NCBI RefSeq assembly: GCF_050433385.1
Contig: NZ_JBNPXI010000023.1
Coordinates: 1 to 64,000 of the forward strand
From: Brassicibacter mesophilus
GTDB lineage: Bacteria > Bacillota > Clostridia > Tissierellales > Proteiniboraceae
Length of the DNA: 64,000 nt
Direction: 5' to 3'
A model generated the notes under the pieces. It did no database searches, was not told the origin of the DNA, and saw only the letters and a list, made by a program, of their open reading frames with translations. The position numbers were made by a program, and so were the translations under genes. Positions 1-8,711 of this stretch are shown here, one piece after another. Within the stretch, counting starts at the first letter, position 1, and each line of letters starts with the position of its first letter.

Positions 1-95
1 TTGAACAATGTGAAGGCCAGCGTCTTTAGGCGCTGGTCGGTAACAGCCCCTTATAGGGGCAGAGCAAACCACCCGTTAGACGGGTGGTGCTGATT
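1..95 (+). mobile_element. Right end of an IS200/IS605-type element (omega-RNA-like hairpins)
   Basis: Three consecutive hairpins lie in 90 bases: CCAGCG/CGCTGG (17-22/31-36), GCCCC/GGGGC (46-50/56-60) and ACCACCCG/CGGGTGGT (68-75/81-88). Stacked hairpins with a strong terminal stem are typical of the right end of TnpB-encoding IS200/IS605 elements, where the same DNA encodes the 3' part of the omega RNA. The transposase or TnpB gene would lie left of the window and is not seen. The family assignment rests on structure only. Confidence 0.5.
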
Positions 96-147
96 CTAGA
101 AATGGCAGAGAGCATGAAAAATAGACAAGAGAGCAGGAAATTGTCTG

Positions 148-330
148 CTAGCTTTTTCCTGGCTCATAGGGATCCTCTTCATAATCAAACTCTGTTTTTT
201 TCATAGTTGCTTTGTTAGTAAAGCATTTGTATTTATTATTATTTTTGCTTATATTTTTCAATCGATCATAATCATCTTCTTCATAATCAAATTCTGTCTT
301 AAAAAAACTATTTTTACTGATAGTAATCAC
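148..330 (-). CDS. Small acidic hypothetical protein with a duplicated motif
   Basis: A 60-residue frame starts at GTG just after an AAGGGG ribosome-binding-like sequence, although the spacing is short. The protein carries the same motif twice, KTEFDYEEDxY, once near the N-terminus and once at the C-terminus. The two DNA copies (about 171-192 and 273-295) differ at silent positions, which favours real coding. I do not recognise the family. No membrane segment or signal peptide is visible. It may be a short orphan gene or a remnant next to the IS end. Confidence 0.35.
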   Translation of the reverse strand: MITISKNSFFKTEFDYEEDDYDRLKNISKNNNKYKCFTNKATMKKTEFDYEEDPYEPGKS

Positions 331-699
331 ACCCCTTCAAATATGAGAAAAATCGCAAGATAAATATTTAAAAGTATTCTAGTGTATTTTATCACATTAG
401 AGCTTATAATGTCCAAAGATATTGAGCTAAGTATATATCAACGAAATATATATACTTTTTTTATGTCAAAACAAGATGTTTGTTGAGTATAATACATGTT
501 TTTATTATTTGATTTACTTAATTCACTTTTTTAAGGGTATCTTCTTTTGAATATTTGTTATATAATGGAAGCGGATACAAATCATATACTAATTTATTAA
601 AAATTAGATGTGATAAAAAGACTAAAGTCAAACATTGTAACTTGAGGGCAGGCTTTATGATTTTTAATCAACTATTAGTGGTTATTGGAGGAGTGTAAA
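331..699. other. Intergenic region
   Basis: This AT-rich spacer holds no open frame worth calling. It includes a TATAAT hexamer at 561-566 that could be the -10 element for the downstream lipoprotein gene, but no matching -35 is convincing. A partly self-complementary AT run lies near 431-455. Confidence 0.4.
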
Positions 700-2727
700 A
701 TGGTGGTCAAAAAACTTAAGATTATATTTTTCTGTCTAATATCAGCATTTACTTTACTACTTATTGGCTGTTCAAAAAATGATGAAATTGATGAAGTCAA
801 TAGCAATGAGGTAGAAATCATTGAAGACGATACTACTGAAACAAGTGATATTAATAAAGAAAATTTAGGTATAGAGCAAGAAGAGTATGATGAAGACATT
901 AATAGTTCAATTGATTCGAAAATAAATGAAATACCTAAGAAGATTTCAGGAGAAAGCTATGTACCAAAGTTTGTTGCTCAGAAAGATGGATGGATTTACT
1001 ATATCAACATAGATGAAAATAATGAATTATACAAAATCAGAGAAGATGGAACTGGAAAAGCTAAATTATGCAGCTATAGTATGAACATAGAAAAAGAAAA
1101 GATAGAAAGATTAAGCTATGGTGCAGTTACTAACTTAAACATTGCAGATGACTGGATATACTACAGCAACCTATCGGAAGATGGTAAGATATATAAAATG
1201 AAATTAGATGGAACACTGAAGACAAAAGTAAACGATGTTGAATCAAGCTATATGGTTATTAACGATAATTGGATTTATTTCTGCAATGGTAAAGATAATA
1301 ATAGCATATATAAAATCAAGATAGATGGAACTAATATGGAGCAGATTAATACAGATAAGAGTAAAGATATTATGGTTTCAAATGGATATATATATTATTT
1401 GAACATGAATAAGCATGATGTATATTCATATCTATATAAAATGAAGCTTGATGGAGGACAAAAAACAGAACTTAAAGAAATATCTATAGCTAGTTATACA
1501 ATGGCAGGAGATTGGATTTATTTTGTAGATGGAGAGGATATGTATAACAGTATCTATAAAATGAAGAATGATGGAACAGAAGTTACTAGATTATATTCTT
1601 CAGATTGTGGCAATATATATGCTGCAGATGGCTTCATTTATTATGAGGGACAAGTATACGATTATAAAGAATTGTACTGCTTAGATATAACTGGATTGGA
1701 AGAGAAATATATAATAAGCTATGGTAATCCTAATAATTTTGATATTAAAGATGATTGGATATTTTATATAAACGGGTTAGATGGTAATAAACTATATAAG
1801 GTAAATATTAATACTTTAGAAAAAGTAAAAATAAGTGATGCAGGAGTATCATATTCAGAGATTTACAAGGATGATATTATTTATATTACTGAGACTAAAG
1901 AGAAGAGCATGTATAGTATGAACTTAGAAACTAATAAAACTGAGTACTTAGACAGCAATGTTACTGATATAGTTAAAATACAAGATGACTGGATTTATTA
2001 CACAAATGAATCAGATAAACTATTGTGTAGAATTAATATTGAAGACATAAATGAAAAACATATTATTAAATCACCATTTGTTAAAGATATACGTGGCGGA
2101 GGTACAGAATTTTATACACAATTACAGCTAGAAGCAATCAAAGTAGAAGGAGAGTGGATTTACTACCTTAATAGAGAAGATAATCATCGATTATATAAGA
2201 TGTCATTAGATGGAACCAAGGATACAAAGTTAACTGATTATTACATAGATGGGTTTGTTATATATGAAGATCAAATTTATTATACAGACGAACAGATAGA
2301 AAGTATATATAAGATGAATATAGATGGAAAACAGAAAACTAAGCTATCAGATGCTTATTTTGTTCAAAACATTTTAACAAAAGATAACTGGGTATATTAT
2401 AGTCCATCTGATGATTCAATTTGTAGGATAAAAAATAATGGAAGTGATAAAACAGTAATAGAAAATGACAAAGCTTATGATATTAAGATTAAAGGAGATA
2501 GTCTTTACTATATAAAGTATCGTGTAGGAAGCATTCCAGATGATGATTATTTTGAAGTTATTAAATCAGATTTAGATGGAACAAATAAAACAACGCTTAC
2601 TAGTGCAAATGGAGTGATTGGAAACCTGAAAATACAAGATGGTAAAATCTATTACTGTAAATACCTAGAGGGTAAGAAGATTATAAAAATGAATATGAAT
2701 GGGAAAATAGTTCAGATTATTGACTAA
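700..2727 (+). CDS. DUF5050 repeat lipoprotein
   Basis: The 675-residue product starts with a lipoprotein signal peptide: lysines, a hydrophobic stretch and the lipobox LLIGC. An acidic linker follows. From about residue 85 to the end there are many repeats of the pattern DDWIYY...IYKMKLDGT, the hallmark of DUF5050-type beta-propeller proteins. It is probably anchored on the outer face of the membrane; substrate and role are unknown. I chose ATG 700 over an upstream TTG because GGAGGAG sits six bases before it. No operon partner is clear. Confidence 0.85.
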   Translation: MVVKKLKIIFFCLISAFTLLLIGCSKNDEIDEVNSNEVEIIEDDTTETSDINKENLGIEQEEYDEDINSSIDSKINEIPKKISGESYVPKFVAQKDGWIYYINIDENNELYKIREDGTGKAKLCSYSMNIEKEKIERLSYGAVTNLNIADDWIYYSNLSEDGKIYKMKLDGTLKTKVNDVESSYMVINDNWIYFCNGKDNNSIYKIKIDGTNMEQINTDKSKDIMVSNGYIYYLNMNKHDVYSYLYKMKLDGGQKTELKEISIASYTMAGDWIYFVDGEDMYNSIYKMKNDGTEVTRLYSSDCGNIYAADGFIYYEGQVYDYKELYCLDITGLEEKYIISYGNPNNFDIKDDWIFYINGLDGNKLYKVNINTLEKVKISDAGVSYSEIYKDDIIYITETKEKSMYSMNLETNKTEYLDSNVTDIVKIQDDWIYYTNESDKLLCRINIEDINEKHIIKSPFVKDIRGGGTEFYTQLQLEAIKVEGEWIYYLNREDNHRLYKMSLDGTKDTKLTDYYIDGFVIYEDQIYYTDEQIESIYKMNIDGKQKTKLSDAYFVQNILTKDNWVYYSPSDDSICRIKNNGSDKTVIENDKAYDIKIKGDSLYYIKYRVGSIPDDDYFEVIKSDLDGTNKTTLTSANGVIGNLKIQDGKIYYCKYLEGKKIIKMNMNGKIVQIID

Positions 2728-2758
2728 ATATATAATACCAAAAAGGAGATATAACAAA

Positions 2759-3123
2759 ATGACTTTTTTAAAACAAATAGATCCTAAATATGGATTTATA
2801 GCTATATATCTGATTTCTTGAGATTAAACAAGTTGTATTATATTGAAGAAATAATTATATGTGCATCTTGGATTATTTTGTGTGCTTATAATATAGTTGT
2901 CCAACTGAAGAATGGAGAAGTAAGAGAACGAGGGATTAATACAATCAAAGGTATGCTTAAATGGGAAGATATAGAGAGTTACGAACTATCAGAGAATGAT
3001 GTATTACAATTGTTTACAAACAAAAAAACAATATTAACTAAGAAATATAAAAAAATAAAATTTGAAATCAATGAAGAACAAGCTGAAAAAATCAAAAAAA
3101 CATTAGATAAGTTTATTTCTTAA
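2759..3123 (+). pseudogene. DUF5673-like membrane protein, apparently frameshifted
   Basis: A good ribosome-binding site (AAGGAGA) precedes ATG 2759, but that frame stops after 20 codons at 2819. A second frame starts at TTG 2818 and encodes one membrane segment and a region with GINTIKGMLKWEDIESYEL, which resembles DUF5673 proteins (pattern ...GI...kWedI.sy). Family members usually have more membrane sequence before this domain, so a frameshift with loss of N-terminal sequence is the simplest reading. A short real protein from 2818 cannot be ruled out. Confidence 0.45.
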
Positions 3124-3124
3124 A

Positions 3125-3151
3125 ATCACCCACTCATTATGAGCGGGTGAT
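3125..3151. terminator. Hairpin between convergent genes
   Basis: ATCACCC...GGGTGAT with an inner CTCAT/ATGAG extension forms a long stem between the DUF5673-like gene and the convergent DUF3021 gene. The U-run is weak on both strands (TTTT on the minus strand). Confidence 0.55.
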
Positions 3152-3160
3152 TGCTGGATA

Positions 3161-3610
3161 TTAATTTTGTATTTTACTATTAATAATTTGTATTTTTCTT
3201 TTCCAAACATTATATTGAATGAACCAAACGATAATATAAATTATTACAAAGATTAATAAATAACTTATCAAACCCCAAATAGAATGCCCCATCCAATTAC
3301 AAACATAAGCTATAGGTAACATGACCAAAGTAGAAACACAAAAATGGACAAAGGTTTGCTTTAAAATACTCCAGCTATCAAACTCCCAAATGATGGACGC
3401 TGATGCAAAAGCTATTCCTAAAGCACCCGACAAAAGGAATTGTAATATAACTGCATTAATTTCATTCTTAGATATTTGAATGACAGATGGTACAACTGGA
3501 GAATAATAACCATTTGCCCAAACAAGTGAAATCAATATAGAAATAGTGTAGCTAATGAATACACCTAAAATGAATCCCAAACCTCCGCGCTTAAGTGCTT
3601 TTCTTAACAT
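3161..3610 (-). CDS. DUF3021 membrane protein
   Basis: The 149-residue protein has four predicted membrane segments separated by short loops, the layout of DUF3021 proteins. In Firmicutes DUF3021 genes typically sit directly after a LytTR regulator gene, as here (11 bases downstream of it). The pair probably works as a small regulatory unit in which the membrane protein restrains or senses for the LytTR protein; that role is inferred from known pairs. A ribosome-binding site GAGGTG precedes ATG 3610. Confidence 0.8.
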   Translation of the reverse strand: MLRKALKRGGLGFILGVFISYTISILISLVWANGYYSPVVPSVIQISKNEINAVILQFLLSGALGIAFASASIIWEFDSWSILKQTFVHFCVSTLVMLPIAYVCNWMGHSIWGLISYLLIFVIIYIIVWFIQYNVWKRKIQIINSKIQN

Positions 3611-3621
3611 AATAGTTCACC

Positions 3622-4062
3622 TCATACTCCTAAGAATTTTTTTATTTTCATTACATAACGTCGAGAAACATAGGATTTATCACCCGATTTAAAAATAATG
3701 CAAATAGTGCCGTTATAGCTTATATCAAGATTCTTAATCTTTTTAAAATTAACAATTTCTGAGTTTGATATACGTATAAAATTAGAAGAGTATAGTTTGT
3801 TTTCTACTTCGTATAATCTCAATTTGAGTGTAAAAACATCCTTATCTGTTTTTGCATATACTTTTTGTTGCTCTGCATAGATGCGGACAATTTCATCCAA
3901 TTGTAAAATTTCTAATTTTTCATTTTTATAACCAATAAGGTTAAATGGCTGTTTTTCTGATAACCTTTCCACTAATTCATTTATTTCTGTCGTTATCTCA
4001 TTTGTATGTATTACTATTTTGGGGGTAGTACATTTTTCATCAATTTTTACTTCTACCTCCAT
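3622..4062 (-). CDS. LytTR-domain DNA-binding regulator
   Basis: The protein has a variable N-terminal half (about residues 1-55) and a C-terminal LytTR domain of about 90 residues, with the characteristic NFIRISNSEIVNFKKI and final FKSGDKSYVSRRYV-KIKKFLG segments. LytTR domains bind paired direct repeats in promoter DNA. ATG 4062 is preferred over GTG 4071 because GGGAGG lies eight bases upstream of it. It forms an operon with the DUF3021 gene. Three direct repeats upstream suggest autoregulation. Confidence 0.85.
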   Translation of the reverse strand: MEVEVKIDEKCTTPKIVIHTNEITTEINELVERLSEKQPFNLIGYKNEKLEILQLDEIVRIYAEQQKVYAKTDKDVFTLKLRLYEVENKLYSSNFIRISNSEIVNFKKIKNLDISYNGTICIIFKSGDKSYVSRRYVMKIKKFLGV

Positions 4063-4142
4063 ACGATTCACCTCCCATAGCCATACCAGTTAACTGTGAT
4101 TTTATTATAGTGTATTTTGAATTATAGTGCTACAAATTTAAT

Positions 4143-4192
4143 ATAAGTGGTTAATCTTAATCAATAAGTGGTAATAAAGAAGTAATAAGTGT
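4143..4192. promoter_or_regulatory. Three direct repeats, probable LytTR binding sites
   Basis: The octamer ATAAGTG(G/T) occurs at 4143, 4164 and 4185, exactly 21 bases apart, which is two helical turns. LytTR regulators bind direct repeats with this kind of spacing. The array lies in the divergent region between the LytTR gene (start 4062) and the PatB-like gene (start 4296), so it could control either or both. Confidence 0.6.
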
Positions 4193-4295
4193 TCTTGTTT
4201 GGTACTATATATAATATTGGACATATCACTTAGAGATCAAATCTAATAACAATATGATAAAAACTTTCTAAGCTAGAAGAGAGGGGAGAAGAAAA

Positions 4296-5465
4296 ATGTA
4301 TAATTTTGATGAGGTCATAGAAAGACGAGGAACAGATTCTGTTAAATGGGATTTGTTAATAGAACGATATGGTAGAGATGATTTGCTATCTCTATGGGTT
4401 GCAGACATGGATTTTAAACCATCCATTGCTATACAAGAGGCTTTAGAGAAAAAAGCAAGAGACAGTGTATTTGGATATACTTTTGTTTCTGACTCGTATT
4501 ATGATGCTGTAATAAGCTGGATGAAGAAAAGGCATAACTGGGATGTAAAGAAAGAATGGATCAAGACTACTCCTGGTGTAGTAACAGCACTTAGTCATGC
4601 AATAAAGGCCTTCACTAACCCTGGAGATGAAGTTATTGTTCAAAGTCCAGTGTACTATCCTTTTTATAGTGCTATAAGGAATAATGGATGCCAAATAATA
4701 AACAATCCTTTAATATATAAGGATAATACATATGTTATGGATTATGAAGATTTAGAAAGGAAAATAAGTCCTCGGACTAAATTGTTATTTTTATGCAATC
4801 CACATAATCCTGTAGGCAGAGTTTGGACAAGAAATGAATTATTAAAGTTAGGAGAAATTTGCCTTAAAAATAACATAATAATAATATCTGATGAGATACA
4901 TTTTGATTTGATTCATAAAGGATATAATCATACAGTAATGGCTACAGTTTCCTCTGAGATAAAGGAAAACTGTATAGTTTGTACGGCTCCTAGCAAAACT
5001 TTTAATATTGCTGGATTACAAGTATCAAATATAATTATACCTAATGATAACTTAAGAAAAGTATATAACAATGAATTAGAAAACAGCTCTATTACAGAAC
5101 CTAATTTATTTGGAATGGAGGCTTTGAAAGTAGCTTATAGCCAATGTGAAGACTGGTTAGAAGAGGTGCTGGAGTATGTAGAAGGAAATATAGACTTTTT
5201 TACCAAATATATAGAAAAGAACATTCCTCAACTAAAGGTGATTAAGCCTGAGGGAACGTATTTAATATGGGTAGATTGTTCAAAGTTACATATGAATCCT
5301 AAAGAACTTAGAGACTTTTTTATTAATAAATGTAGAATAGCTTTGGATGATGGAGAAATATTTGGAAAAGAAGGAGAACAATTTCAAAGATTTAATGTAG
5401 CATGTCCTCGTTCCATATTAGAAGAAACTTTAAAAAGAATTGAACAAGCTGTTAAAGCTTTATAA
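4296..5465 (+). CDS. PatB/MalY-type PLP-dependent C-S lyase
   Basis: The 389-residue protein is a fold-type I PLP enzyme of the MalY/PatB group. Visible markers are LWVADMDFKP near residue 33, the PLP-contact segment CNPHNPVGR near 169, and SKTFNIAGLQ, whose lysine forms the Schiff base. Family members cleave cystathionine or cysteine conjugates to a thiol, pyruvate and ammonia. The start has a clear GAGGGGAG site. There is no S-box or T-box leader, so sulfur control is not evident; the LytTR-type repeats upstream are the only regulatory signal I see. Confidence 0.85.
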   Translation: MYNFDEVIERRGTDSVKWDLLIERYGRDDLLSLWVADMDFKPSIAIQEALEKKARDSVFGYTFVSDSYYDAVISWMKKRHNWDVKKEWIKTTPGVVTALSHAIKAFTNPGDEVIVQSPVYYPFYSAIRNNGCQIINNPLIYKDNTYVMDYEDLERKISPRTKLLFLCNPHNPVGRVWTRNELLKLGEICLKNNIIIISDEIHFDLIHKGYNHTVMATVSSEIKENCIVCTAPSKTFNIAGLQVSNIIIPNDNLRKVYNNELENSSITEPNLFGMEALKVAYSQCEDWLEEVLEYVEGNIDFFTKYIEKNIPQLKVIKPEGTYLIWVDCSKLHMNPKELRDFFINKCRIALDDGEIFGKEGEQFQRFNVACPRSILEETLKRIEQAVKAL

Positions 5466-5926
5466 AAGATCGTATCTTCATGTTAGTAATTCACTAATAG
5501 TTGAATCAGTATATTAAAGGTAATAAAAGATGAGTATCATATCTTATAAACATTAGTATAGATATGATACTTGTCTTTTTATATGTAGTTAATTTTTAAT
5601 TATTACAGTAGAAAAAATATTATTTAACAGTAAAATTTGAGTATTTATTTACATCTTTTTTACTCTATATAAACTAGCTCGATTAGAGAAATTAATATAA
5701 TAAATATAATAGCTGAATACTTGAACATCCTTAAATTCGTCTGGTAATCTACAGCTATGTAGAAATTTCTCTGAGGAACAATGTATAAATTAAATTTAAC
5801 CAAACTCTCTCTGTAAAAGGTGAAGACTAGAATATATACTTAATATAGATAGATTAAGAGGGATGCATTAGCTATGTTTAAAGAAAAAATGAGAAATTTC
5901 TATCGAGAAGTTAAGGAGGGTAAGCA
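5466..5926. other. Intergenic region with one hairpin repeat
   Basis: Apart from the hairpin at 5533-5571, I see no gene. An 18-codon frame at 5874-5930 (starting MFKEKMRNF) overlaps the next start and is too short to call. Confidence 0.4.
5533..5571 (+). repeat. Dispersed hairpin repeat, copy 1
   Basis: AGTATCATATC (5533-5543) pairs perfectly with GATATGATACT (5561-5571), followed by TGTCTTTTT. It may terminate the PatB-like gene. A closely similar sequence including the loop (CATTAGTATA) occurs at 22021-22065, so it is a repeated unit rather than a unique terminator. Confidence 0.65.
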
Positions 5927-6718
5927 ATGAGTGATAGTAGTAAAGTATACGATATTGAAACTTATATTGCTGAAATTTATGATGAAATTGAAAACTTTAC
6001 CGACGATGTTTTATTGATAAAAAAACTTATACATAATAAGAAAATGAATATTTTAGAGCCATTTTGTGGAACAGGAAGAATAACATTATCACTAGCTAAT
6101 GATGGCCATAAAATTGTTGGAATTGATAATGCTAAGGGAATGATTGATTGGTATAAAAGAAAACTAAAAAGCGCAAGCTCACCGATAGAAAATGTTGAGT
6201 TAATACAAGAAAATGTATTAAATTATGAGTGGCCAGTTGGATTTGACCTAGTCATATTAGGTGGAAATTGTTTTTATGAGTTGGCTTCACAGGAAGAACA
6301 GGAATTATGTATTGAAAAAGCATATAAAAGTTTGAATGCAGAAGGATACATTTATGTAGATAATGATCATATGGAAGGTGATCTAGACTCTAGTTGGCAG
6401 GAAGAAGGAGTAGTTAGGAAGTCTTTATGTGGTACCACACAAGATGGTTCTATTGTTGAAACGACAAGAAAGACTATTTGGTATGATATAAAAAATCGAT
6501 TGGCCAAATTTGAAAGAAAGGCAAAAATAACGAAAAAAACGGGAGAAATAATTGAAAGTATGTATATCCAACAAAAGCATCCAGTAAGCACGTATGAAGT
6601 ACAGTCATGGCTAGAAAAACATGGATTCAAAATCATAAATAAATACGGCGATTGGAATGGCAAAACCTATACAGAAGACTCGAAACGAGCTATTTTTTGG
6701 GCTCAAAAGAAAGGATAA
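5927..6718 (+). CDS. Class I SAM-dependent methyltransferase
   Basis: The 263-residue protein shows a Rossmann methyltransferase core: motif I LEPFCGTGRITLSLA near residue 43, an acidic residue ending strand 2 (VGIDNA), and motif IV region DLVILGGNCFYEL. This matches the Methyltransf_25/11 group. Substrate is unknown; small molecules are the usual targets. GGAGGGTAAGCA gives a good start. It stands alone between two PLP enzymes. Confidence 0.8.
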   Translation: MSDSSKVYDIETYIAEIYDEIENFTDDVLLIKKLIHNKKMNILEPFCGTGRITLSLANDGHKIVGIDNAKGMIDWYKRKLKSASSPIENVELIQENVLNYEWPVGFDLVILGGNCFYELASQEEQELCIEKAYKSLNAEGYIYVDNDHMEGDLDSSWQEEGVVRKSLCGTTQDGSIVETTRKTIWYDIKNRLAKFERKAKITKKTGEIIESMYIQQKHPVSTYEVQSWLEKHGFKIINKYGDWNGKTYTEDSKRAIFWAQKKG

Positions 6719-6902
6719 GCTGCTAGACAGCAGATAACAGCTTAATCTTGACAATTTATATAAGACATATAAAGATTTCTCTTCTTTATAATTTTAAGTA
6801 TTTATCCAATGAACACTTTATTTTTTTAAGAATAAAATAATCTATGAGGGAAATGGGTGGCATTTTGGAAAATATTTATTATTATGTAAAGGGGAGAAAA
6901 TC

Positions 6903-8135
6903 ATGAGCTTTATAACTAACGTTATTGCAGATAGATTTAGAGATAAAAGCTTTGATATAGCTAAACAAGATTATAAATTCATGAAGATAAAAATGGCCAA
7001 AGAAGAAATCAAAAGAAAATACCCAGATAAAGAACTAATCGATATGGGCGTAGGAGAGCCAGATTCACCTGCTGACCCTATGATTGTTGAAATGCTTTCA
7101 AAAGAAGCAGGAAAACCAGAAAATAGATTTTATGCTGACAATGGAATAATAGAATTTCAAGAAGCGGCAGCAAAATATCTTAAAGAAGTTTATGGAGTGG
7201 ATGATATTGACCCTTGTAGTGAGATTTTACATGGTATAGGGGCTAAGTCAATTTTATCTATGATACCACTATGTTTCATAAATCCAGGAGATATTACTAT
7301 TACTACATTACCAAGTTACCCTATAATATCAACTCATACCAAATACTTAGGAGGGGTTGTGTATAGACTACCTCTAACTAAGGAAAATAATTTTTATCCA
7401 GACTTTTCTAAGATACCAAATATAATATTATATAGATCAAAGCTTTTATATATTAATTATCCCAATAATCCAACAGGACAAATTGCAACAGAAGATTTTT
7501 ATAAAAGAGTAGTAGAGTTTGCACATAAAAATAATATTATAGTTGTTGCGGATTCATCCTATGCAGCATTAACATTTGATGAAGTCAATCCGCTTAGCTT
7601 TCTATCTATCGATGGAGCTAAGGATATAGGGGTTGAAATTCATTCATTATCTAAAGCATTTAATATGACTGGATGGAGACTTGCCTTTATTGCAGGAAAC
7701 TCTGAAATAATAAACATATTCGGCAATGTTAAGGCTAATTGCGACTCTGGACAATTTAGAGCTATTCAAAAAGCAGGGGTACTTGCACTTAATCATCATG
7801 AAATAACTATGAGATACTGTGAAAAGTATTCAAGAAGATTGGATATGTTAGTTGCTGCCTTAAACGAAGTTGGATTCGTTGTGGAAAAACCTAAAGCAAC
7901 CTTCTATTGCTATGTTCCTATTCCTAAAGGAACTAGATCGGGAGAAATATTTGAAAATGCAGAAGATTTCTCACTATACCTACTAAATAAGGCATCCATT
8001 TCTACTGTTCCATGGAATACTCCAGAACCATACATAAGATTCTCAGTAACCTTTGAGGCAAAAGACCACAAAGAAGAGATAAGAATAATAAATGAGATAA
8101 AGAATAGACTTTTAGAGCTTGAGTTAATGTTTTGA
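6903..8135 (+). CDS. dapL: LL-diaminopimelate aminotransferase-like
   Basis: At 410 residues the length and order of motifs fit DapL: DMGVGEPDSPAD, the FYADNGIIEFQEAAAKYL segment, INYPNNPTGQ, and HSLSKAFNMTGWR with the PLP lysine. DapL converts tetrahydrodipicolinate and glutamate to LL-diaminopimelate plus 2-oxoglutarate in lysine and peptidoglycan synthesis. No other lysine genes are nearby, so a related aminotransferase activity remains possible. AGGGGAG precedes the ATG. Confidence 0.75.
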   Translation: MSFITNVIADRFRDKSFDIAKQDYKFMKIKMAKEEIKRKYPDKELIDMGVGEPDSPADPMIVEMLSKEAGKPENRFYADNGIIEFQEAAAKYLKEVYGVDDIDPCSEILHGIGAKSILSMIPLCFINPGDITITTLPSYPIISTHTKYLGGVVYRLPLTKENNFYPDFSKIPNIILYRSKLLYINYPNNPTGQIATEDFYKRVVEFAHKNNIIVVADSSYAALTFDEVNPLSFLSIDGAKDIGVEIHSLSKAFNMTGWRLAFIAGNSEIINIFGNVKANCDSGQFRAIQKAGVLALNHHEITMRYCEKYSRRLDMLVAALNEVGFVVEKPKATFYCYVPIPKGTRSGEIFENAEDFSLYLLNKASISTVPWNTPEPYIRFSVTFEAKDHKEEIRIINEIKNRLLELELMF

Positions 8136-8154
8136 ACTTAGTTGGTAGTGAGAA

Positions 8155-8344
8155 AATCAGTTGTTTACTATACAATTAGATATAAAACTAATGAAAGAAG
8201 TAAATGACTATCTAGAATCTAATGTCATTGAAGAGTTGGCAGGTATTTAGAGGTCATTTATTCAATTGTTAGGCAAAGGATACATCAATAGACGAGCTTG
8301 AAAGTATTAGAATAAAAAAGAATATAAGAAGAGAATGTTTCTAG
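8155..8344 (+). pseudogene. Remnant of a MazG-like/phosphoribosyl-ATP pyrophosphohydrolase-like gene
   Basis: Reading across frames gives LDIKLMKEVNDYLES, then IEELAG, then EVIYSIV, then SIDELESIRIKKNIRRECF. In order these match the conserved blocks of small MazG-like house-cleaning pyrophosphohydrolases (KL.EEV.EYLE...EELADILEVIYAL...EELE.IR.KK...GGF). At least two frameshifts and several stops separate the blocks, and no start codon region remains. It is a dead gene. A functional reading is very unlikely. Confidence 0.65.
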
Positions 8345-8358
8345 CATTCTCTTTTTTT
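8330..8358 (+). terminator. Rho-independent terminator
   Basis: AGAGAATG/CATTCTCT stem followed by six T residues. It ends the MazG-like remnant and, at a distance, the dapL transcript. Confidence 0.8.
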
Positions 8359-8473
8359 GAGATTAGAAACTGCTTTTGGGTATAACTTATATAAGGAATA
8401 TACATACTTTTATATAGATACTAATAGATTACAGACATCAAATATTTCTTAAGTATGTAATAAGGAGGCTGCC

Positions 8474-8701
8474 ATGAGCAAGATTATTGATTTGAATAAG
8501 TCTGTTTATGAACTATACAAATTATATCCAGAAACAATTGAAATAATGAAGGAGTTAGGGTTTGAAGATATATCGACACCAGGAATGATAAATACAGCAG
8601 GTAGATTTATGACAATTCAGAAAGGTGCAAAATTAAAAGGCATAGATATATCCAAGATTAAAGAGGCTTTTATTCAAAATGGATTTAAAATTATAGAATA
8701 G
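8474..8701 (+). CDS. DUF1858 domain protein
   Basis: A 75-residue protein consisting of one DUF1858 domain: IDLNKSVYELYKLYPETIEIMKELGF, then the PGMINTAGRFMTIQKGAKLKGID block. DUF1858 often occurs at the N-terminus of ScdA/hemerythrin-type redox or iron-sulfur repair proteins. Here it is a separate gene ten bases upstream of a DUF438-hemerythrin-like gene, suggesting the two act together. AAGGAGG precedes the ATG. Confidence 0.85.
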   Translation: MSKIIDLNKSVYELYKLYPETIEIMKELGFEDISTPGMINTAGRFMTIQKGAKLKGIDISKIKEAFIQNGFKIIE

Positions 8702-8711
8702 GAGGATTTTT

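Noticed and set aside
4193..4295. S-box (SAM) riboswitch upstream of the PatB/MalY-like gene
   Set aside because: None of the conserved S-box blocks is present and there is no terminator structure.
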